A stretch of DNA of 64,000 nt from UBA1275 sp038124025 (GTDB lineage: Bacteria; Bacteroidota; Rhodothermia; Balneolales; Balneolaceae), in assembly GCA_038124025.1 (NCBI GenBank), contig JAYPBC010000003.1, positions 1 through 64,000 on the forward strand. The letters are read 5' to 3'. The notes beneath the pieces were generated by a model. The model had not been told where the DNA came from and did not search any database. It worked only from the letters and a program-made list of their open reading frames with translations. Every line of letters starts with the position of its first letter. Within the stretch, counting starts at the first letter, position 1. The position numbers and the translations under genes were made by a program. Below, piece after piece: positions 1 to 11,700 of this stretch.

Positions 1-372
1 TGCTTGATTTTGTCCAAAGGAAGGAATGGTAAGAGCAGCATAGTTATACGTCACCAAACCCCAATGGTCTAACTGAGACAAACCCGCTTGAAACCCATCC
101 ACTTTAGTTAATCCTGCTGGATTCCAATAAGTCGCATTTTCGTCATCCGCTAAACCAACAAAGGCGTAGCCCATAGCAACTGGCCGGGTTCCAAAACCCA
201 CATCTACAAAGGAGCCTGGAATAGTAGAAACTTCTTGAGCAACGGTATGAGAGGTCGTTACGAAGGGAACTAGGATGGTGCAAATAGCTAAAATTATCAT
301 CCAAATAGCATGATTAGGCAAGCTTCTAAAATGGCTGGAAATACCCCTATTTTTTTGCTTTTTGTTAGTCAT
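1..372 (-). CDS. PorV/UPF0164-like outer-membrane protein, N-terminal part
   Basis: Reading the minus strand from the ATG at 370-372 gives 124 codons open to the window edge, so only the N-terminus is present. A hydrophobic signal segment (about residues 20-45, ending near VAQE) precedes a stretch with VDVGFGTRPVAMG and ATYWNPAGL, which is the typical opening of PorV/UPF0164 beta-barrel proteins. In the known family, PorV shuttles type IX secretion cargo at the outer membrane. It begins 6 bases after the stop of the giant upstream gene, so the two are very likely co-transcribed. Whether it is true PorV or a paralogue cannot be decided from this fragment. Confidence 0.8.
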   Translation of the reverse strand, partial: MTNKKQKNRGISSHFRSLPNHAIWMIILAICTILVPFVTTSHTVAQEVSTIPGSFVDVGFGTRPVAMGYAFVGLADDENATYWNPAGLTKVDGFQAGLSQLDHWGLVTYNYAALTIPSFGQNQA

Positions 373-378
373 GATATT

Positions 379-3300
379 CTATTTGATAAGCACCACCGGT
401 AACAGCTTCACTACCTCAGCTGACTGATCTTTCGCTTTAATTTGAATGATATATCGCCCATTTCTAGCCCACATCCCACTATCTGTTTTCCCGTCCCATA
501 ATAGTTCTTTTTGAGAAGAAGCCGAACCATAGCGGCCTGGTTGCTGCAAATCGTCCTCAAGTAAGGTGCGTACTAATTCGCCCTTCATATTAACGATTTG
601 AATATCCACTTTCACCGGTGGATAGGCCGAATCTAACCAGTATCCAATACGTAGTGGGGCAATTTCAGGGCTAAATGGGCTTGGCAAAACAGCAGCATAC
701 TTTATACCTAAAGGTTCATTTTCTACCATCACAGCAAATTGCCCTAATGTTGAAATACTTACCGTACCAGCCGATTCAACATTATTTCGCAACATCGAAA
801 CTGTAGAATGTTTTGCCTGAGTAGCTTCCAACAACTCCCATTGTAGGGTAGTAAAATTAAATCTACCTATCTCCCGAATACCTGTATTAAAGGTCATAGT
901 GGTATCATCTGGCAAGGTTAAAACTGCCTCTTTCATCAGCGGACTCCCCGAAAAGGAAAGAATGTATATTAGATCCGAAACGGTATATGAGACGTCGGTA
1001 CCCTGCGCAAACACAAACTTTTTAGTAGTAGGAGGTGTGGTTTCCCCTAAGGATAACTGAGAAGGAATTTCCACTGAACCTTCAGGTAAACTTAACTGCA
1101 TGCCACTACCATTGGTTAGCGTATAAGTTTCCTCCGGCAATATTCTCGCAACCAATTCAACCACATCTGATTTGGATTGAATACCGCTTACCGGATCGGT
1201 AACCTCTACGGTGAATGACCCTATGGTACTATTATTTGTGGGAGTAAACACACCTCTGTTATCCACAGTACCAACGGTATTTGGGTTCACCTTCCACTCT
1301 AAGCTATTCCCTAAAATTACACTACTACCAGATGTGTCAATGGCTGTGTAACCGAACAGGTGCGTACTGGCATTTGAAATCTGCTTCGCGGGTCTACTCA
1401 CAACCACACTGTCGATGGGCATGCTTTGAATTTTCACATCAATCGTTTCACTTATACTAGTACCATTATATTCAGTGATTACTCTAAATTGATAGGTGCC
1501 CGCTGCAAGAGTTTCCAGGGTCGTTTGAGTGCCCTCAAGTGTGCTTAGCCGAATACCCGAAGAATTATTTATAAGAGACCACTCAACCGAACCTTCTGTG
1601 GTATCACCTTCAAATTTATCTTGTAAGGAGGTATTAATCCCATCGCGCAGATCTACGCGTAAATCATAGGTGTCACCTAAACGTATTTTCTTCCCTTTCA
1701 ACCCTGGTGTAATCCGAACCGTACTAAGAATACCACTGGCTAAAGGCGTTATCGTCTCCTGATTACTTTGATAGGTAATCTCCTTTTCAATATCTCGCAC
1801 GGATGTATATAAGGTGATTGGCTCAACTCCACCAAGAACTGGAATTGTTGCACGCAGGGTATCTACTCCCGCTGACTGGCCAAAAACACCATGAAATATT
1901 CCACCATCTATTGCTTGCATACTTAGGGACTGAAAAGAACCCGTTGACCCAACTCGGTAGTAGAGCTGCGCCGAGACAGTTGTATTATCCAGTTCTAAGC
2001 CTGCAGGACTAACTACCGAAACAACTGTAGATTGATCGGCCAAAATATCTCCTACTGGTAATTGTACATAAGGTAAGCTAAAAGTACTATCTAAAACCGT
2101 CGTATCAGAATCTAGAGAAATACGAATCGTATTCTCAGGGTATAAATAGCCTTCTTTAAATAAGCTTAAGGTATATTCTGCCTCTTTAAGATTAGACTCG
2201 GAAGCATAAACGCCATCATTGCCAGTAATTATTTTCTGTGACTGCCCCCCAGAAACACCAAAAACCAACTCCGTTCCTGGTAAGGGGTCCTTACCATCAT
2301 TCACCCGTATCGTAATCTGCCCACTTGGCACATAAGTATCCGGCAATACAATTTGCTGAGTTACCTGATCCGGCTTTATCACTCGTGTATAAGTCTTTGA
2401 AAACACTCCTGAGCTAATTGTAAACTGATACGTAGTAGAATCATCCTCCTCAATTGAGATAGGTAGAGTCCCAAAGCGGTAATTCCCATTCGCATCGGAA
2501 AGCGTAGTTATACTGGTTGATGATTGCGCCCGGATGCTAGCTCCTTCGAATCCAGTCGACCTCAACAACACCCTACCACGCACATCTACATAGCGTGGTG
2601 CCAGCACTAAATCATTTACTGTTTTGTTGTCTCCATCAACCAGAGTGACTTCTAGACTGTCTTGGGTAAATCCTTCGCGTTCGGCTTTGAGTTGATAGGT
2701 CCCAGCGGCTACACCTTCAAAATTGTACTGTCCGGAGCTGTTAGATAAAGCCGAAAAACTCTGCCCGGTACTTTCAAGGGTGGCTTGAACATCTACGCCC
2801 GAAAGACCATTTCCACTCGCATTAATCACACGGCCGGAGAATTGTGCATTATTCGAAATCATGGTGAAACTGACCGTGGTAGAGTCGCCTGTTTGCAGTG
2901 TTTGAACGAGCTGGGCGGGATCAGAAGTGAAATCTGTTTTTGATGCTCGTACGGTATAGGAAGTAGCTTTTATTCGAGAAAACCTAGCAATGCCGTCGCT
3001 TCCTGATTTTTGAGATAGCACAATGGTTGTATCTGCAGAAATAATACTCACATCAGCATTGGACAAAGCTTCGCCCTCGGCCAATACCTTCACATCTAAG
3101 GTAGCAATATTGGCCTGAGCTGAGAAATTAGCTGTTTCGGCGGTTGTATTTCCCAAAGTAATTGGGCCCCTTTGCGCAGGGCTAAACTCATAACCAAGAA
3201 GTTGAGCTTGCACCAAGTAATTACCCGCGGGAAGGAAGGTAAAACTATAACTGCCTGAAGGACTTGACTGAACTAAATCAACAATTTCTTGAGTATCGGC

Positions 3301-6300
3301 ATTAATTAAACGCATGGTAGCCCCTGCAACCCCAGCTGTTCCAGTAATCGAGGCCTGGGTGACGGTAACCTCCAGATTTTTGCTCAAAGTAGTCGCAGAT
3401 TCTCCCGGTGCAATAGATTCGGTCAGGCTTCCATTTTCATAACCCTCTCGATAAATATCTGTCACGATAGTATAACTGGCTCCATTCTCAATCTCGTTGA
3501 ACTGGAAATTTCCAGTAGCATCACTCTTGGTAGTGTAGGAATTCACGTCATTTGAGGCGATTACCGTCACATTAAATCCTAAGGCGTTCCCACTTTTATC
3601 TGTCACTTTCCCCGCAAGCGACCCAATATTGGGGGACAACTGAATATCTTCTGAAATCGCCGATCCAGCGTTTAAAAACACTCCCGTTGTATCACGCTCA
3701 AAGCCCTCCTTAGATGTGATAAGCAAAAAACTTCCTGGGCTCATCCCAGATATGCTATAGGCTCCACTCGCATCCGAAACAGTAGAACTAGATCCATTGC
3801 CTTCTCTACCAATCAAAGAAATCTCAGCTCCTTTAATGCCAGCATTGGTCACGGCTTGCACAACAGTCCCCGTAATCTCTGCATTATTGAGAACCATACC
3901 ATCTACATTTACCTCGGTTAATTCCGTTTCATCCGCGCTAAGAGTAAAACGTTCATCTTCCCCAGAGCTATAACCCGTTTTGGTGGCATTGATGGTGAAG
4001 TCCCCCAATTCCAAACTACTTAGACCGTACTCTCCTTGGGCATTCGTAATGCCCGTATACGTAGTCCCATTACTATGAGTAGCAGTGACTGTAGCCTCAG
4101 CAAGAATTGCCCCACTAAGATCTTGCACAAGGCCCGATACCCGCCCATCTTTTATGGTAAGCTGTTGATCCAGACGAATAGTCGCTCCATCTGATGCGGT
4201 TTGAGCCACTTCTTTACTGACATACCCAGTTTTTGAATAGCCAATCACATAGCTACCCCCGACCAATCCATCAAAACTATAGGCACCCTCCGCATCTGAT
4301 ACGGCTGTTGCACCACCGCCTCCCGATTTACTTGCATTTACTAGCACCTGATCCAATGCATTTCCCTCGGAATCGGTAATACTTCCCGATATGAATACAA
4401 AATTTTCGCTGACCGAGAAATTTACGCCGCTAAGGTTCTGACCAATACTCAGGGTAGTTGTTTTTTGATCCGTCGTATAACCAGCCTTCTGAACTCGAAG
4501 GGTATAGCTATTCGGATTCAGACCTAGCACATAAGTTCCATCGGACTTACTAGTGGTCGAATCCACTTTTTGGCCAGACCCATCAAACGCATATATTTTG
4601 GCCCCACTCAATATTCCTCCTCCCGACACATTCACCGTTCCTGCTACTGAAGATGGATTCGAACTCAAGGTAAAATCCTTCACCGCAGTAGAACCAGCCG
4701 TTTGAACGCCCGAGCTACCACTCGCACTTTTATACCCGTCTTTTTCGACCAACATTGTGTAATTAACCCCCGCGGAAATACTAAAAGCATAGGTACCATT
4801 AATCTGCGTTTGGGTCAATTGGCTAAATCCCTGCCCATCGTTTATCGATACACTCGCATTCCTAATCGCATTGGTACCATCGGTCACTGTACCCCTGAGC
4901 GTAAAGGTATTTTCGACCAGTGAAAAATTCTGATTAATTACCGATTGACCAGGCCCGATGGTTACCACATCACTCGAATCAGCAAGAAAGCCCGTCTTCT
5001 GCGCCAAGATTACCCAACTACCCGATTGCACGTTAAAGGTATAACTACCATCATTGGCATTCGTCAGAGTAACCACCTGACTGGTTGATGTATTTCTTGC
5101 CCGTAGCTGGGTATTGGTAAGCGCTAAACCACTCGAGCTAACCTTACCTGAGATGGAGCCAGCGTTTGGTGTCATTTCAAAATTTATACCTGTAAGATCT
5201 TGACCAGCGGATAAACTAACTGTTTTTGGAGAAGGTGAAACCAATCCAGTTTTATTCACAGAAAGCTCGTGGCTTCCATTGGGCACACTCATCGAATAGT
5301 ACCCACTACTGTTGGTTTGAGTAGTACCCACATTTAAAACAGTCACGGTGGCGTCCGAAACCCCATTTCCATTAGGCAAACTCACCGTACCTGAAACCGA
5401 GCTCGCATTTGGGACCATTTCAAAATCCATCCCTGAAATCGTTTCACCCACAGCAATACCAATAACTAACTCTCTTTCCTGATTAGAAGCATAATTTTCT
5501 TCCACTGCCACGATAGAATACGAGCCACTCTTAAGCGATAGTGTGTACTGTCCATTTCCAGTGGTTGTAGTACTAATAACAGTACCAACGCTAGGTATAG
5601 CACGAACCTCTACATTTCCAAAAGGACTTAAGCCCGTAGAACCATCTTCATTGGTAATTCGCTCTCGTACGAATCCAGTTACCTGGTTTGCATTACCCGT
5701 TAGTGTGAAATCTTGACTTTGCAAAATATCACCAGTAGAAAGAGATACCGTCTCATCTTCAGGTTTTACGAATCCAATTTTTTCTACTGAAAGGGTCCAA
5801 CTCCCACTTGATACTGTAAATTGATAGGCACCTGATCCATTACTTTGGACTTCATACTCCTGACTTCCATTTGTAATGCGTACGGTTGCCCGGGAAACCG
5901 CATCGCCATCCTCGTTAAATATAGTACCCGATACCGTTGCTTGGTCATTAGTCAAAATAAAAGGATCTGAAAGATTCTTTTGCTCGTCTAGGCCAAGAGT
6001 AACCGAACGACTACTTGGACTAATATAACCTGACTTAGAAACAGAAATCGTATAGCTTCCCTGATTCAAAGATAATGAGTAATCCCCATTAACCCCGGTG
6101 GTCGTGGTTTTCACACTTCCATCGTCGGAATTAACCGTACGTACAACCGCATCCTCCACCGTCTGTCCTGCGTTATCTTTGACTACACCAGACACCGAGG
6201 AAGGTAATGGATCCATTTTTATCTGTACATAGCTTGTACGTTGATCCTGAATCACCGCCGTCGTAGAAGTGGTTTCAAATCCCTGTTTTTCTACAGTAAA

Positions 6301-7602
6301 CTCATAAGTTCCGGCAACCAAGCTATCTGAATAACTATCTGATTGAACAAAATAAGGAAGGGAAGGGGTTACACCACCAGATATGGCTCGGGCGGAAAGC
6401 TCAACACCTAGTAGACTGGAATTATCAGAAGCGTTTAGCACACGAACATCAAATTCACCGGTTTCCACATAGTACTGAAAGAAGCGGCTGCTCGACGTGG
6501 TTCCACCCCCCTTTGTATTGTTTGAAACTACATTCCATTGATAGCGACCACTCTTCAAGGTCTGAAGGGCTGGAAATTCAATTAGATTATTGGTCGTTGT
6601 TCCAGACCAGATAGGTACCGTAACGTCAATCCCTTGTTGTTTCATCACCTGAAAAAGATTCACCGTATAATTAGCCGCCTCAGGAACCTCGGTCCACTCA
6701 AAGGTTATGGTTTCTTCTGCAAAAAATTGAACATTGTTATTCGGTCGTAAAAGGGTCGTTTTTGGCACTGCGTCTGGGTCGACATACACAAAGGGAACAA
6801 TACCCCCAAATACCGGGCTGGTATAGACTGGATTATTCTCCTCATAGACATTTAATACGGTATAACTATACTCTTGATTCGCATTTAATGGTGGTGCTTC
6901 ATCGGTAAATGGAGATTCCCGGTTAATGTCGCCATAATCAGCCGTAGTTGATTTGGTAATATACTGCCAAACCACTGTAGCCCCTTCAATACTAATACTG
7001 CCTTCGTCGTCCTCTACGATATCGAAAGGAGTACTGGAAACGATTAACCAGTAGGAGGGAACTCCTGAAACCGCTGTCCATTGAAAAGTGGGTGTAGCAT
7101 TGGTAGTGTTCCCTCGTGGAGCAATAATAGATGGGGCCTCATCTGCTTCCACAATTATCTGCACCTCATTGGAGTAATAAATAATGCCTGGATTATCGGT
7201 ATAATCCTGTTGAATTTCTCCAGCAGTACGGGCTACTGAATTTGTGACTCGGGCATAATACCGGCCTACACTAAGTCCAATGTTGTTGGGAACCAAATCG
7301 GCCCGGTTTCCATCTATATCAATCGCTAGTGTCTGATAGGTATTGGATGCCCTTCCTATGATTAATTTTGCATTTCTACCTGTTAAATTAAGTGCAGAAG
7401 CATCTAAATTAGTCCATTCCAAGCGGAATTCAGCATCCTGTTTCAACAATAGTTTAACTTCATAATCTCCGTCAGAATCTTGGGCAGTAGGTGGTTTTAA
7501 AACAATTGTCTGCGCAAATAAAACTTCTGCCACTAGACTCAAGAAAATAACAAGAGCGAAAAATATCCAGTTACGACTTATAAGATAATTTTGTGAAAAC
7601 AT
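379..7602 (-). CDS. giant secreted protein with about 17 carboxypeptidase-regulatory-like repeats
   Basis: This predicts 2407 residues. I chose the ATG at 7600-7602 because it places a clean signal peptide (MFSQNYLISRNW then a hydrophobic run ending FAQ) at the N-terminus; an in-frame ATG 18 codons upstream would bury it. Two fibronectin/Ig-like regions (about 40-380) are followed by about 17 tandem domains of 80-90 residues, each with the pattern G-x-V/I-x(8)-A-x-V, a DG-x-Y-x-F/L turn, and a G-Y/F-x-S strand, as in carboxypeptidase regulatory-like (PF13620-type) folds. Ig-like and Big_2-like parts then lead to a C-terminal domain with PSPFSPE, LLWDGKTDSG and NGRYIIQIKA, resembling FlgD-Ig or type IX sorting domains. 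No catalytic motif is visible. A surface adhesin or scaffold role is inference. The next gene is PorV-like. Confidence 0.85.
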   Translation of the reverse strand: MFSQNYLISRNWIFFALVIFLSLVAEVLFAQTIVLKPPTAQDSDGDYEVKLLLKQDAEFRLEWTNLDASALNLTGRNAKLIIGRASNTYQTLAIDIDGNRADLVPNNIGLSVGRYYARVTNSVARTAGEIQQDYTDNPGIIYYSNEVQIIVEADEAPSIIAPRGNTTNATPTFQWTAVSGVPSYWLIVSSTPFDIVEDDEGSISIEGATVVWQYITKSTTADYGDINRESPFTDEAPPLNANQEYSYTVLNVYEENNPVYTSPVFGGIVPFVYVDPDAVPKTTLLRPNNNVQFFAEETITFEWTEVPEAANYTVNLFQVMKQQGIDVTVPIWSGTTTNNLIEFPALQTLKSGRYQWNVVSNNTKGGGTTSSSRFFQYYVETGEFDVRVLNASDNSSLLGVELSARAISGGVTPSLPYFVQSDSYSDSLVAGTYEFTVEKQGFETTSTTAVIQDQRTSYVQIKMDPLPSSVSGVVKDNAGQTVEDAVVRTVNSDDGSVKTTTTGVNGDYSLSLNQGSYTISVSKSGYISPSSRSVTLGLDEQKNLSDPFILTNDQATVSGTIFNEDGDAVSRATVRITNGSQEYEVQSNGSGAYQFTVSSGSWTLSVEKIGFVKPEDETVSLSTGDILQSQDFTLTGNANQVTGFVRERITNEDGSTGLSPFGNVEVRAIPSVGTVISTTTTGNGQYTLSLKSGSYSIVAVEENYASNQERELVIGIAVGETISGMDFEMVPNASSVSGTVSLPNGNGVSDATVTVLNVGTTQTNSSGYYSMSVPNGSHELSVNKTGLVSPSPKTVSLSAGQDLTGINFEMTPNAGSISGKVSSSGLALTNTQLRARNTSTSQVVTLTNANDGSYTFNVQSGSWVILAQKTGFLADSSDVVTIGPGQSVINQNFSLVENTFTLRGTVTDGTNAIRNASVSINDGQGFSQLTQTQINGTYAFSISAGVNYTMLVEKDGYKSASGSSGVQTAGSTAVKDFTLSSNPSSVAGTVNVSGGGILSGAKIYAFDGSGQKVDSTTSKSDGTYVLGLNPNSYTLRVQKAGYTTDQKTTTLSIGQNLSGVNFSVSENFVFISGSITDSEGNALDQVLVNASKSGGGGATAVSDAEGAYSFDGLVGGSYVIGYSKTGYVSKEVAQTASDGATIRLDQQLTIKDGRVSGLVQDLSGAILAEATVTATHSNGTTYTGITNAQGEYGLSSLELGDFTINATKTGYSSGEDERFTLSADETELTEVNVDGMVLNNAEITGTVVQAVTNAGIKGAEISLIGREGNGSSSTVSDASGAYSISGMSPGSFLLITSKEGFERDTTGVFLNAGSAISEDIQLSPNIGSLAGKVTDKSGNALGFNVTVIASNDVNSYTTKSDATGNFQFNEIENGASYTIVTDIYREGYENGSLTESIAPGESATTLSKNLEVTVTQASITGTAGVAGATMRLINADTQEIVDLVQSSPSGSYSFTFLPAGNYLVQAQLLGYEFSPAQRGPITLGNTTAETANFSAQANIATLDVKVLAEGEALSNADVSIISADTTIVLSQKSGSDGIARFSRIKATSYTVRASKTDFTSDPAQLVQTLQTGDSTTVSFTMISNNAQFSGRVINASGNGLSGVDVQATLESTGQSFSALSNSSGQYNFEGVAAGTYQLKAEREGFTQDSLEVTLVDGDNKTVNDLVLAPRYVDVRGRVLLRSTGFEGASIRAQSSTSITTLSDANGNYRFGTLPISIEEDDSTTYQFTISSGVFSKTYTRVIKPDQVTQQIVLPDTYVPSGQITIRVNDGKDPLPGTELVFGVSGGQSQKIITGNDGVYASESNLKEAEYTLSLFKEGYLYPENTIRISLDSDTTVLDSTFSLPYVQLPVGDILADQSTVVSVVSPAGLELDNTTVSAQLYYRVGSTGSFQSLSMQAIDGGIFHGVFGQSAGVDTLRATIPVLGGVEPITLYTSVRDIEKEITYQSNQETITPLASGILSTVRITPGLKGKKIRLGDTYDLRVDLRDGINTSLQDKFEGDTTEGSVEWSLINNSSGIRLSTLEGTQTTLETLAAGTYQFRVITEYNGTSISETIDVKIQSMPIDSVVVSRPAKQISNASTHLFGYTAIDTSGSSVILGNSLEWKVNPNTVGTVDNRGVFTPTNNSTIGSFTVEVTDPVSGIQSKSDVVELVARILPEETYTLTNGSGMQLSLPEGSVEIPSQLSLGETTPPTTKKFVFAQGTDVSYTVSDLIYILSFSGSPLMKEAVLTLPDDTTMTFNTGIREIGRFNFTTLQWELLEATQAKHSTVSMLRNNVESAGTVSISTLGQFAVMVENEPLGIKYAAVLPSPFSPEIAPLRIGYWLDSAYPPVKVDIQIVNMKGELVRTLLEDDLQQPGRYGSASSQKELLWDGKTDSGMWARNGRYIIQIKAKDQSAEVVKLLPVVLIK

Positions 7603-7786
7603 CTGGCAATTATTCAAATCAACTCTTCTAGCTAAATGGTTGAAACTTGATATCAATATCTAAATTAACTATTAAAAATGGACCCACAAAAAATTAATAC
7701 TTATAATTTCTTTACACTTAAGTCATATAATATTATGTGCAAGAAATTATATCTTATTATTAACATCATAAGTATCACAACCTGCT

Positions 7787-8701
7787 ATGGATTTATATTT
7801 AAGCAATTTATCTAAAACATATCCAAACGGAGTACAGGCCTTGAAAGACGTCTCTATCACTATTTCAAATGGTATGTTTGGTTTACTTGGCCCTAATGGA
7901 GCCGGTAAGTCTACTCTCATGCGCACTATTGCAACATTACAGGAGCCTGATACGGGTGAGGCACGATTAGGTGAAATTAACTTATTTAACGAACCAATTG
8001 AACTGCGTAAAATACTCGGCTATCTCCCACAGAGTTTTGGAGTGTATCCTAAAATGAACGCCTATGATTTATTACACTACATGGGACAACTTAAAGGTAT
8101 ATCAAATAAAAAAGAGCGAGATGATATAGTTGCCTCAGCACTTGAGTTAACCAATCTATATGATGTACGTTTTAAAGAAGTTGCAGGCTATTCTGGAGGG
8201 ATGAAACAACGATTTGGCATTGCGCAATTACTCTTAAATAAGCCCAAGCTTATTATAGTTGATGAACCAACTGCTGGTTTGGATCCTGCAGAGCGTCAAC
8301 GTTTTTTGAATGTTCTCAGGGAAATTGGTACCGATAATATTGTTATTTTTTCTACTCACATTGTCGATGATGTCAAAGAATTATGCACCGATATGGCAAT
8401 TATGGATAATGGAGAAATTCTTTTGCATGGCACTCCAAAAGAAGCTATCAATGAAATTAAAGGAAATATTTGGGGTTGCGATATTCCAAGAGAAGAGCTT
8501 GAACTTTTTGAGCAGAAATACAATGTAATTTCATCCGGTTATAATGAAGACAATAGTCTTTATATAAGGGTCTATTCGGAAAAATCTCCTAATGAAAATT
8601 TTGAGTCAAAAGAACCAAATCTAGAAGACACTTATTTTGTCACGTTAAAGAAACTTCGAGCTAGCCATATGGATATAAAAATTGGCGAGGCGGCTAAATA
8701 A
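7787..8701 (+). CDS. ABC transporter ATP-binding protein
   Basis: This is a 304-residue nucleotide-binding subunit with every core motif: Walker A GPNGAGKST (35-43), Q-loop Q82, signature YSGGMKQ (135-141), Walker B LIIVDE (155-160), D-loop GLDP and switch H191. About 70 extra residues follow the ATPase core. Its stop codon TAA shares one base with the ATG of the permease gene (TAATG at 8699-8703), so the pair is translationally coupled. Residues look like the multidrug/export class of Bacteroidota ABC-2 systems. The substrate is unknown. Start is the first ATG in a 180-base divergent intergenic region. Confidence 0.93.
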   Translation: MDLYLSNLSKTYPNGVQALKDVSITISNGMFGLLGPNGAGKSTLMRTIATLQEPDTGEARLGEINLFNEPIELRKILGYLPQSFGVYPKMNAYDLLHYMGQLKGISNKKERDDIVASALELTNLYDVRFKEVAGYSGGMKQRFGIAQLLLNKPKLIIVDEPTAGLDPAERQRFLNVLREIGTDNIVIFSTHIVDDVKELCTDMAIMDNGEILLHGTPKEAINEIKGNIWGCDIPREELELFEQKYNVISSGYNEDNSLYIRVYSEKSPNENFESKEPNLEDTYFVTLKKLRASHMDIKIGEAAK

Positions 8702-11700
8702 TGAGCTCTTTTTTATCTATCCTATTTTTTGAATTAAAGTATTGGTTAAAACGACCAAGTTATTACGTTTATTTAATCATATTCTTCGGCCTTGCACTAT
8801 TTTTAATGGCAGATTCAGCTGGGGCATTAGGTGCCATTAGCGGGACTGTCAATTCCTCTACCATTGCAAATTCTCCTCTTGCCATTAATGAATTATTAAA
8901 TGGCATGAATGGCTTTATATTTTTATTTCTAATAGCTGCTTTAATTGGGGGTACCATACACAAAGATTTTAAATATGACATGCATATGGTATTGTTTTCA
9001 TATCCATTTAGCAAAGGCCCTTATCTAATTGGGAAATTTGTAGCAGGATATATTATTACTCTTTCGGTGTTATTTTCAGCAACATTAGGAATGATTTTTG
9101 GAACACTTATACCGGGCGTCAATCCTGATCTTATTGCACCCTTTTCAATTAATCCTTACCTACAATCTTTTTGGATTTATATCATTCCAAATACTTTCTT
9201 TTTTGGAGCTATTTCATTTGCCTTAGTTACCTTCAGCCGAAGTATTATTGTTGGTTTTTTAATCGGCTTTGGCCTCATAATCATTCAGGGTATTGCTGAT
9301 ACACTATTATCAAACTTAGATAATAAAATCTTGTCTGCAATACTAGATCCTTTTGGATATAATGCCAACCTAATCTATACCGAATATTGGACCGTTTATG
9401 AGCAAAATGAAAATGCGTTGCCTTGGGAAAAATGGGTGATTATAAATAGAATTATTTGGTCAGCAGTAAGTGCAATAACCTTTTATACGATCTATGCCAA
9501 ATTTGAATTTCATCAACAACCTATTCGCATAAAATGGCCTTGGGGAAAAAATAAGCCAGCACAAAATAAAAGTGATCAGCCATTAATTAAGAAAATTGCA
9601 TTACCAGAAATTAATTTAAATTTTAGCTTATCAAATCAGTTCAAACAACTTTGGTTAATTACATTAAATGACCTGAAATACATCATTAAGGGGCCAGCAT
9701 TTATTATAATATCACTGTTAGCAATAATCTTGGCAGTATCCACAATTCTTGTAAGTAATACTATACTTGAAACACCCACTCTTCCTGTAACTTGGCAAAT
9801 TTTACTTTTTGGTAGTGGTTCAATCGGATTATTTATCAATTTGCTAACGTTTTTATATACAGGTATGATTTTACAAAGAGATCATACTACAGGGATGGCA
9901 TCATTGATTCACAGTGCACCCACAAAAACTTGGGTTATATTTGGTGCAAAATTATGTGCAATAAGTCTTATGCAGATAATACTGTTATCAACAATAATAA
10001 TAATGGGTATTATTATTCAAGGCGTACAAGGTTACTACCATTTTGAAATAGGACTGTATATAAAGCAACTGTTCGGTATTCAATTCATAGGACTATTTAT
10101 TTGGTCTTTGTTGGCCCTTTCGATTCATACTGTTTTTAAAAATTATTTTATCGGTTTTTTTATTCTTCTATTAGTTTCAATAGGGCAGAATTTTTTAGGT
10201 TCGGTTGGCATAGAACAAATGATGTTTAAATTCAATCAAGCCCCTCCTACACCCTACTCTGATATGAATGGTTTTGGACACTTTCTATCTGAATATTTCA
10301 TATATAGAATTTACTGGCTTACCCTAGGAGTAGCTTTATTCATCTCAGCATTTTGGATATTTCCAAGAGGCTCTTATCCATCTTGGAAAGAACGTCTTGT
10401 TTTAGCTAAAAAACGAATTAAGGTGATAAACCTGAGTACTTTTATTGGTTTACTGATCATTTTTTTCAGCCTTGGATCTTATATCTACTATGTGGATAAT
10501 ATTAAATACGAAAGGCTATCGTCAAATGAACGTGAAGCTTCTGCTGCGGAATGGGAAAAAAAATATGGTAAGTTTCGATCCACCCCTCAACCCCGAATAA
10601 CTGCAGTTTATGTTGAGATAGATCTTTATCCAGAAAGTCGTGACTTGGAGATAAATGGTAGATATACACTAGAAAATAAAACCAATTTTGTAATTGATTC
10701 CATACATATTGATCACGGTAGTCTTGAAACTGAATTTCGTTTTGATGTCAGCAATGAGCTTCTTGTTGAAGACAGCACATTCAATTATGATATTTTTAGG
10801 ATTTACCCACCATTACAACCAGGTGATTCAATACAATTTGAGTTCAATTTAAAGAATACTCCAAATGAATTATTACGTAATAATTCACCCGTCATTGCTA
10901 ATGGTACTTTTCTGAACAATGGAATTTTACCTAGAATTGGATATAACCCAGCAGGAGAACTTATTGGACCAGAATCCCGTAAAAAATTCGATTTACCACC
11001 AAGAGATCGTATGCCTAATCCTATGGATTCCACTGCAAGAATGAACAATTACATATCATATGATGCAGACTGGATTAAATTCGAAACAATTATTAGCACG
11101 GAGAGTGATCAAATTGCTATTGCTCCTGGGTATTTAGAAAAAGAGTGGACTGAAAACGACCGTAAATATTTCCACTACAAAATGGATGCTCCTATTTTGA
11201 ATTTTTACTCCTTTATTTCTGCCGAATTTGCTGTACAAGAAGATTATTGGCTTCGAGAAAATGGGGATACGGTTGCAATCGAGGTTTATCACCATCCTGG
11301 ACATGATTTCAATATCAATCGGATGATTCAAGGTATTAAAAAAGCACTCGAATATAGCACTCAGGCATTTAGCCCTTATCAACACCGACAAGTACGAATC
11401 ATTGAATTCCCTCAAACAAGCGGAGGTTTTGCGCAATCTTTTGCTAATACCATCCCTTACTCAGAAGCTGTTGGTTTTATTGCCGACGTAGATGATGAAG
11501 ATCCAAATGGGGTGGATTACCCATTCAGTATTAGTGCTCATGAAGTTGCCCATCAATGGTGGGCGCACCAGGTAATTGGTGCTAACGTAAAAGGTGCTAC
11601 ACTTATGTCTGAAAGTATGTCTGAGTATGTATCATTAAAAGTTTTAGAAAAAGAATATGGTGATGATAAAATGAGGACATTCTTAAAAAATGCCCTCGAT

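Noticed and set aside
2090..6500. Possible DNA tandem repeats or CRISPR-like array in the giant gene
   Set aside because: Repetition is at the protein domain level with divergent DNA; no identical repeats with regular spacers are seen.
11134..11436. Open frame of 100 codons on the minus strand inside the ABC/M1 gene
   Set aside because: It is antisense to the conserved aminopeptidase part, and its predicted protein shows no family pattern.
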